NCBI GenBank assembly: GCA_030533445.1
Contig: JARPUW010000271.1
Span: forward strand, 62,001-126,000
Origin: Cyprinodon diabolis
Lineage: Eukaryota; Chordata; Actinopteri; Cyprinodontiformes; Cyprinodontidae
Length of the DNA stretch: 64,000 nt
Direction of reading: 5' to 3'
Both the position numbers and the translations under genes were made by a program. Positions 57,462-64,000 of the stretch are shown piece after piece. Below the pieces are notes generated by a model that was not told where the DNA came from, made no database searches, and worked only from the letters and a program-made list of their open reading frames with translations. Position 1 is the stretch's first letter; each line of letters starts with the position of its first letter.

Positions 57462-60078
57462 GAGGCTTTTATTCTGTAGAGTCCTTGTAGTCTTATTTTG
57501 AAAGTCTATCATGAATGTGCATCAAAAGATGGGTCACGCCCAGCAGTGATATAGAATCCATTTCCAAATGTGAAATCACTGGTTTTCCATGTTATTAGGT
57601 GAATAGTTGCTGTATTACAGAGTAAATGGGAGACTTTTATTGTGAAATTTGCTCTGGGTGTGTTTTGAAAAGGTCACTAGAGTCTAATAAAAACAACCTG
57701 GAAGAGTTTGGGTCATAATGTTGAGCCATTTGCATCAATTAATGCATTAGTATAATCTAGAGGCTTTTATTTTGTAGGGTCCCTGGAGTCTTATTTTGAA
57801 AGTCCAACAGAGTTGTGTTTATAGAAAATGTTCAGACCCGTCAATGATAGTTGATTACTTTCCAATCGTTAAATCACTCTTTTTCCATGTTATTAGGGCA
57901 GTAGATGAAGCGGAAATGGGAGGCTTTTATTTTGAAATTTGCTATAGGGTGTGTTTTAAACAGTCTCCTAGAGTCTATTCTCTAAAACGGGGTTGAGTTT
58001 GGGTCATAATGTTGAGCCATATAGGGCAATAAATATATGTAAAAAATATAGAGGCTTTTATTTTGTAGGGTCCCTGGAGTCTTATTTTGAAAGTCTATCA
58101 GTGCTGAGTGGCAAGGGAAGTGTCATGGACAGCAGTCATATAGTATCCATTTCCCAATGTTAAATCAGTCCTTTCACCCTCCATTAGATTAATATGTGCT
58201 GTTTAAAACAGCAGAGGTAAAATCTGTTTGAAGCTTGGTAACCTTGACAACGCTTAACGAGCCTCTCACTGACACAGACAACAGCTGCACTCACTATTGG
58301 TTTCTTCTTCCCAGGCTTTTTTGTATGGGAAGAACGGCACCAAACAAACGACTACTGATCAAAAACCGTATGAGTTATTCAAAAAACATTTTCACCATGA
58401 GCATCAGCAATCCTTCGACTCCAACTATACCAACTTTGGTGTATGTATGTCATTCAGAAAAATATTTATGACGAGTTGAAAACACATAGTCTGATTCGTT
58501 TCTCTCCCATCTTCAGCTCAAAAAGAATAGAGAAAGGCTGAAACTCTCATCGACTTTAGGTTGGTCTGGAGGGTTTTTAAGGAAAAGTATTAATCCTACC
58601 GTAATTCCGAAGACATTGTGTGAGTCCAGAGGTTTCAGTCTACAAACTGACCAAAAATGGTGACTGTAGCTCCAAATATGTGGCCGTGAGGGCGAGAATA
58701 AAATGTTTGATCTGAAAAAAATGGCCGCCTCACACTAAGATTTCAGCAGCTGCACTCTAGCAGGCTGCTGCAGAAGCTAACTGTCAGCTAGCTTCCAGGT
58801 GCTTACCCTCCGAACAAACGACTGCTGAGCAAAAACCGTAAAAGATATCTGAAAAATTCTTTCAGTGAAAGCAACATCTATCCTTTGTCTCAGACTGGGG
58901 TAACCTTCATGTCTGTAGGTCTTTCACAACCCAAAACGAAGCACAAACAAAATGGTTGGCCCACCTGCTCCTCCCTTTCTTTTAACTGCAGGACCTCACT
59001 CTCACTCACCTTTTAGCTGCTAAAGCACCCCTCCGAACAAACGACTGCTGAGTAAAAACCGTAAAAGGTATCTGAAAAATTCTTTTTATCTAAGCGACAG
59101 CTATATCTTGTCTTCGATTGGAGTAACTTTCATGGCTGTAGGTCATCTACAACCTGAATGGGAAGAGAAAGAAAAAGAAAAAACGTTTCATCACACCTAA
59201 GCTTCTAATTGAGCTAGCTGCAGCAGGTCACTGTCACTCAGCTTTCAGGTGCTTAAAATGTCCTCCGAACAAACGACTGCTGAGCAAAAACCGTATGAGT
59301 TATTCAAAAAATTTTTTCACCGTGAGCGTCAGTCATCCTTCGACTCCAACTATGCCAACTTTGGTGTATGTGTGTCATTCAGAAAAATATTTATGACGAG
59401 TTTAAAACACATAGTCTGATTCGTTTTTCTCCCCTCTTCTGCTCCAAAACCAATGAAAAACAGCTCTGATTTTCATCGACTTTAGGTCGGTCTGGAGGGT
59501 TTTTAAGGAAAAGTATTAATCCTACCGTAATTCCGAAGATATTGTGTGGGTCCAGAGATTTCAGTCTACAAACTGACCAAAAATGGTGACTCTAGCTATA
59601 AATATGTGGCCGTGAGGGCGAGTTTAAAATGTTTTTTTGTGTTTAAAAAACGCCTGCCTCACACTCTAGCTTTTCAGTTGCTCCACTCTAGCAGGCTGGA
59701 TTTTGCTAAAACTTTGTGGCGCTTGAGGTCTGATTATACAAAAACCGTAGCAGTTATCAACATACCGTCTTCAGTTTTAAATAGACGAAGGATTTATCTA
59801 CAAACTGAGCTTCAAACTGTTTTTCTAGGTGAATGTATGCCGACACAGTGAAGTGCTGTTTTTTATGCTTTTTTTTTCCTCTCCCCATTCATTTCCTATG
59901 GGATTTTTTTGCGACGTTTTCGCTAATAATTCGCAAACCTTCGGACTAATGAGAAAGTTTTATACAAGCACACATCACCCCATTGGTCCCGACGCGTGTG
60001 CCAACTTTGGGCCCGATCCGCCAAACCGTGCGGGACTAGTTACGCGCCGAAGTTTTGGGTATACGGGAGAATTATAAT

Positions 60079-60213
60079 AATAATACGCGGAATAAATATG
60101 TGCAATAGTAGTAGGTGGGCCATGCCTTCGGCATGTGGCCCCCCAATAATAATACGCGGAATAAATATGTGCAATAGTAGTAGGTGGGCCATGCCTTCGG
60201 CATGTGGCCCCCC
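60079..60213. repeat. 66-bp hairpin repeat, 2 copies with AAT between (unit 19)
   Basis: Starts at 60079 and 60148. The additional AAT at 60145-60147 is the only irregular junction among the 17 copies in the window. Confidence 0.95.
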
Positions 60214-60486
60214 AACTAGAAAATTTCTAAAGAAATTTTGAGGGGGGCCACCTACTGCCCGTCTGGGGAACCGGGCCAATACGGCCCTGGCAAGTGACGT
60301 CGGGGCTCCCCAGACCAACTGCTTACGCCTTTGAGGGCTGCTGAGGGAAGGAAAGAGGGCAAGTTCATGGGCAAAGAGAGCTGTGTGCCACTTGTGCTGA
60401 AATCTGGGAAATAGACGTGCACAGCGTATGATGCACAAGGGTAATATAGGTTGTCCATATTGAAACACAGTGGGTAAAGCCCAGTT

Positions 60487-60721
60487 GGCGGGCTTTGCCC
60501 GCCTGCTAGGAGCCATCTCAGTGAAGAAAAAAATCACCAATGGCGGGCTCTGCCCGCCTTCTAAGAGCCATTGCAGTGATGAAATCACCAATGGCGGGCT
60601 CCGCCCGCCTGCTAAGAGCCATTGCAGTGATGTAATCACCTTTGGCGGGCTCCGCCCGCCTGTTACCATTGGCGGGCTCCGCCCGCCTTCTAAGAGCCAT
60701 TGCAGTGATGAAATCACCAAT
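60487..60721. repeat. F array, unit 19 (5 hairpins, 235 bp)
   Basis: All stems intact. The first loop is TTT, as in unit 1. Confidence 0.95.
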
Positions 60722-60764
60722 GGCAATGAGCAATATGCCAGAATGTATGAGTGTGTATAAGGAA

Positions 60765-63700
60765 GAGGCTTTTATTCTGTAGAGTCCTTGTAGTCTTATT
60801 TTGAAAGTCTATCATGAATGTGCATCAAAAGATGGGTCACGCCCAGCAGTGATATAGAATCCATTTCCAAATGTTAAATCACTGGTTTTCCATGTTATTA
60901 TTTGAATAGTTGCTGAATTACAGAGTAAATGGGAGACTTTTATTGTGAAATTTGCTCTGGGGTGTGTTTTGAAAAGGTCACTAGCGTCTATTAAAAACAA
61001 CCTGGAAGAGTTTGGGTCATAATGTTGAGCCATTTGCATCAATTAATGCATTAGTATAATCTAGAGGCTTTTATTTTGTAGGGTCCCTGGAGTCTTATTT
61101 TGAAAGTCCAACAGAGTTGTGTTTATAGAAAATGTTCAGACCCGTCAATGATAGTTGATTACTTTCCAATCGTTAAATCATTCTTTTTCCATGTTATTAG
61201 GGCAGTAGATGAAGCGGAAATGGGAGGCTTTTATTTTGAAATTTGCTATAGGGTGTGTTTTAAACAGTCTCCTAGAGTCTATTCTCTAAAACGGGGTTGA
61301 GTTTGGGTCATAATGTTGAGCCATATAGGGCAATAAATATATGTAAAAAATATAGAGGCTTTTATTTTGTAGGGTCCCTGGAGTCTTATTTTGAAAGTCT
61401 ATCAGTGCTGAGTGGCAAGGGAAGTGTCATGTACAGCAGTCATATAGTATCCATTTCCCAATGTTAAATCAGTCCTTTCACCCTCCATTAGATTAATATG
61501 TGCTGTTTAAAACAGCAGAGGTAAAATCTGTTTGAAGCTTGGTAACCTTGACAACGCTTAACGAGCCTCTCACTGACACAGACAACAGCTGCACTCACTA
61601 TTGGTTTCTTCTTCCCAGGCTTTTTTGTATGGGAAGAACGGCACCGAACAAACGACTACTGATCAAAAACCGTATGAGTTATTCAAAAAACATTTTCACC
61701 ATGAGCATCAGCAATCCTTCGACTCCAACTATACCAACTTTGGTGTATGTGTGTCATTCAGAAAAATATTTATGACGAGTTGAAAACACATAGTCTGATT
61801 CGTTTCTCTCCCATCTTCAGCTCAAAAAGAATAGAGAAAGGCTGAAACTCTCATCGACTTTAGGTTGGTCTGGAGGGTTTTTAAGGAAAAGTATTAATCC
61901 TACCGTAATTCCGAAGACATTGTGTGAGTCCAGAGGTTTCAGTCTACAAACTGACCAAAAATGGTGACTGTAGCTCCAAATATGTGGCCGTGAGGGCGAG
62001 AATAAGATGTTTGATCTTAAAAAAATGGCCGCCTCACACTAAGATTTCAGCAGCTGCACTCTAGCAGGCTGCTGCAGAAGCTAACTGTCAGCTAGCTTCC
62101 AGGTGCTTACCCTCCGAACAAACGACTGCTGAGCAAAAACCGTAAAAGATATCTGAAAAATTCTTTCAGTGAAAGCAACATCTATCCTTTGTCTCAGACT
62201 GGGGTAACCTTCATGTCTGTAGGTCTTTCACAACCCAAAACGAAGCACAAACAAAATGGTTGGCCCACCTGCTCCTCCCTTTGTTTGAACTGCAGGACCT
62301 CACTCTCACTCACCTTTTAGCTGCTAAAGCACCCCTCCGAACAAACGACTGCTGAGTAAAAACCGTAAAAGGTATCTGAAAAATTCTTTTTATCTAAGCG
62401 ACAGCTATATCTTGTCTTCAATTGGAGTAACTTTCATGGCTGTAGGTCATCTACAAACTGAATGGGAAGAGAAAGAAAAAGAAAAAACGTTTCATCACAC
62501 CTAAGCTTCTAATTGAGCTAGCTGCAGCAGGTCACTGTCACTCAGCTTTCAGGTGCTTAAAATGTCCTCCGAACAAACGACTGCTGAGCAAAAACCGTAT
62601 GAGTTATTCAAAAAATTTTTTCACCGTGAGCGTCAGTCATCCTTCGACTCCAACTATGCCAACTTTGGTGTATGTGTGTCATTCAGAAAAATATTTATGA
62701 CGAGTTTAAAACACATAGTCTGATTCGTTTTTCTCCCCTCTTCTGCTCCAAAACCAATGAAAAACGGCTCTGATTTTCATCGACTTTAGGTCGGTCTGGA
62801 GGGTTTTTAAGGAAAAGTATTAATCCTACCGTAATTCCGAAGATATTGTGTGGGTCCAGAGATTTCAGTCTACAAACTGACCAAAAATGGTGACTCTAGC
62901 TATAAATATGTGGCCGTGAGGGCGAGTTTAAAATGTTTTTTTGTGTTTAAAAAACGCCTGCCTCACACTCTAGCTTTTCAGTTGCTCCACTCTAGCAGGC
63001 TGGATTTTGCTAAAACTTTGTGGCGCTTGAGGTCTGATTATACAAAAACCGTAGCAGTTATCAACATACCGTCTACAGTTTTAAATAGACGAAGGATTTA
63101 TCTACAAACTGAGCTTCAAACTGTTTTTCTAGGTGAATGTATGGCGACACAGTGAAGTGCTGTTTTTTATGCTTTTTTTTCCCTCTCCCCATTCATTTCC
63201 TATGGGATTTTTTTGCGACGTTTTCGCTAATAATTCGCAAACCTTCGGACTAATGAGAAAGTTTTATACAAGCACACATCACCCCATTGGTCCCGACGCG
63301 TGTGCCAACTTTGGGCCCGATCCGCCAAACCGTGCGGGACTAGTTACGCGCCGAAGTTTTGGGTATACGGGAGAATTATAATAACTAGAAAATTTCTAAA
63401 GAAATTTTGAGGGGGGCCACCTACTGCCCGTCTGGGGAACAGGGCCAATACGGCCCTGGCAAGTGATGTCGGGGCTCCCCAGACCAACTGCTTACGCCTT
63501 TGAGGGCTGCTGAGGGAAGGAAAGAGGGCTAGGTCATGGGCAAAGAGAGCTGTGTGCCACTTGTGCTGAAATCTGGGAAATAGACGTGCACAGCGTATGA
63601 TGCAAAAGGGTAATATGGGTTGTCCATATTGAACCGCAGTGGGTAAAGCTCAGTTGGTGGGCTCCGCCCGCCTGCTAGGAGCCCTTGCAGCGATGAAAAA

Positions 63701-63804
63701 AATCACCAATGGCGGGCTCTGCCCGCCTGCTACGAGCCATTGCAGTGATGAAATCACCAATGGCAATGAGCAATATGCCAGAATGTATGAGTGTGTATAA
63801 GGAA
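60765..63804 (+). repeat. Macrosatellite unit 20 (3040 bp)
   Basis: Shortest unit apart from unit 7: its F array has only two hairpins, 102 bp less than the four-hairpin type. No 66-bp repeat. Block A has a private cluster of changes at 60900-60990 (TTATTATTTG, CTGAATTAC, TAGCGTCTATT). Confidence 0.97.
63656..63761. repeat. F array, unit 20 (2 hairpins, 106 bp)
   Basis: Shortest array: one 55-bp and one 51-bp monomer. GCTACGAGCC in the spacer is private. It ends with ATCACCAATGGC, unlike the other GGTGGGC-type arrays, which end with ATTACAAATGGC, so the last part was probably exchanged. Confidence 0.93.
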
Positions 63805-64000
63805 GAGGCTTTTATTCTGTAGAGTCCCTGGAGTCTTATTTTGAAAGTCTATCATGGAAGTGCATCTAAAGATGGGTCATGCCCAGCAGTTATATAGAAT
63901 CAATTTCCAAATGTTAAATCACTGGTTTTCCATGTTATTAGGTGAATAGTTGCTGTATTACAGAGTAAATGGGAGACTTTTATTGTGAAATTTGCTCTGG
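63805..64000 (+). repeat. Macrosatellite unit, left-hand end only (unit 21, cut by window edge)
   Basis: First 196 bp of block A1, of the haplotype with GCATCTAAAG and CAGTTATAT (as units 5, 12, 15 and 16). It shows that the array continues to the right. Confidence 0.95.

Larger units (their letters stand above)
57462..60764 (+). repeat. Macrosatellite unit 19 (3303 bp)
   Basis: Two 66-bp repeats (60079-60213) separated by one extra AAT triplet, which shows that the TAA junction inside this small array also changes in length. Five F hairpins. AATATAGG at about 60445 breaks the arm of the AATATGG/CCATATT inverted repeat. Confidence 0.97.

Noticed and set aside
1..64000. rDNA, 5S, tRNA or snRNA gene array
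   Set aside because: No conserved rRNA segments, no paired A and B boxes of a tRNA or 5S promoter, and no snRNA landmarks were seen in the unit.

Overview
The window is one uninterrupted tandem array of long (about 3.17 kb) head-to-tail units, that is, a eukaryotic macrosatellite. I see no protein-coding gene, rRNA, tRNA or intact transposon. Twenty complete units (numbered 1-20) lie between 223 and 63804. The left edge holds the tail of one more unit and the right edge the start of another, so the array extends beyond both ends. All copies have the same orientation. They are near-identical, usually with a few differences per few hundred bases by eye. The organism is a eukaryote. The non-coding, CpG-bearing, nested-repeat composition with TAA microsatellite tails suggests a vertebrate, most likely a teleost fish, but this is inference from style and no gene confirms it.

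Each unit has the same layout, described here for unit 1. A block (223-957): two and a half copies of a ~295-bp subrepeat, each built of two ~130-170-bp halves. A short intron-like stretch follows (978-1075). B block (1101-2300): four subrepeats that begin with CCGAACAAACGACT (1101, 1571, 1794, 2026); the first and last are a ~430-bp direct duplication 925 bp apart. C block (about 2307-2650): AT-rich. D block (2651-2840): CpG-rich, ending in a short TAA microsatellite. E block (2841-3112): a run of perfect inverted repeats with one CTCF-like core. F block (3113-3347): a 51-bp minisatellite whose monomer contains two successive hairpins. A 43-bp linker leads to the next unit.

The length differences between units (2215 to 3495 bp) are explained almost completely by five modules: 0-5 copies of a 66-bp hairpin repeat inserted exactly between D and E; 2-6 hairpins in the F array; one or two extra TAA triplets; one 926-bp deletion between the B-block direct repeats (unit 7); and one extra ~229-bp B subrepeat (unit 10). 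Diagnostic variants are shuffled among units as haplotype blocks, and long near-identical segments recur 4, 8 and 12 units apart. This is the expected signature of unequal exchange and gene conversion.

Open reading frames of 60-293 codons occur, but those inspected start at TTG or GTG. They are open because the 51-, 27- and 66-bp repeats are multiples of three, and they are broken by stops or frameshifts in some units. I therefore call no CDS. The points most worth a second look are the double-hairpin 51-bp minisatellite, the clean 0-5-copy 66-bp ladder, the CTCF-like core kept in all 20 units, and the dense inverted repeats of block E.
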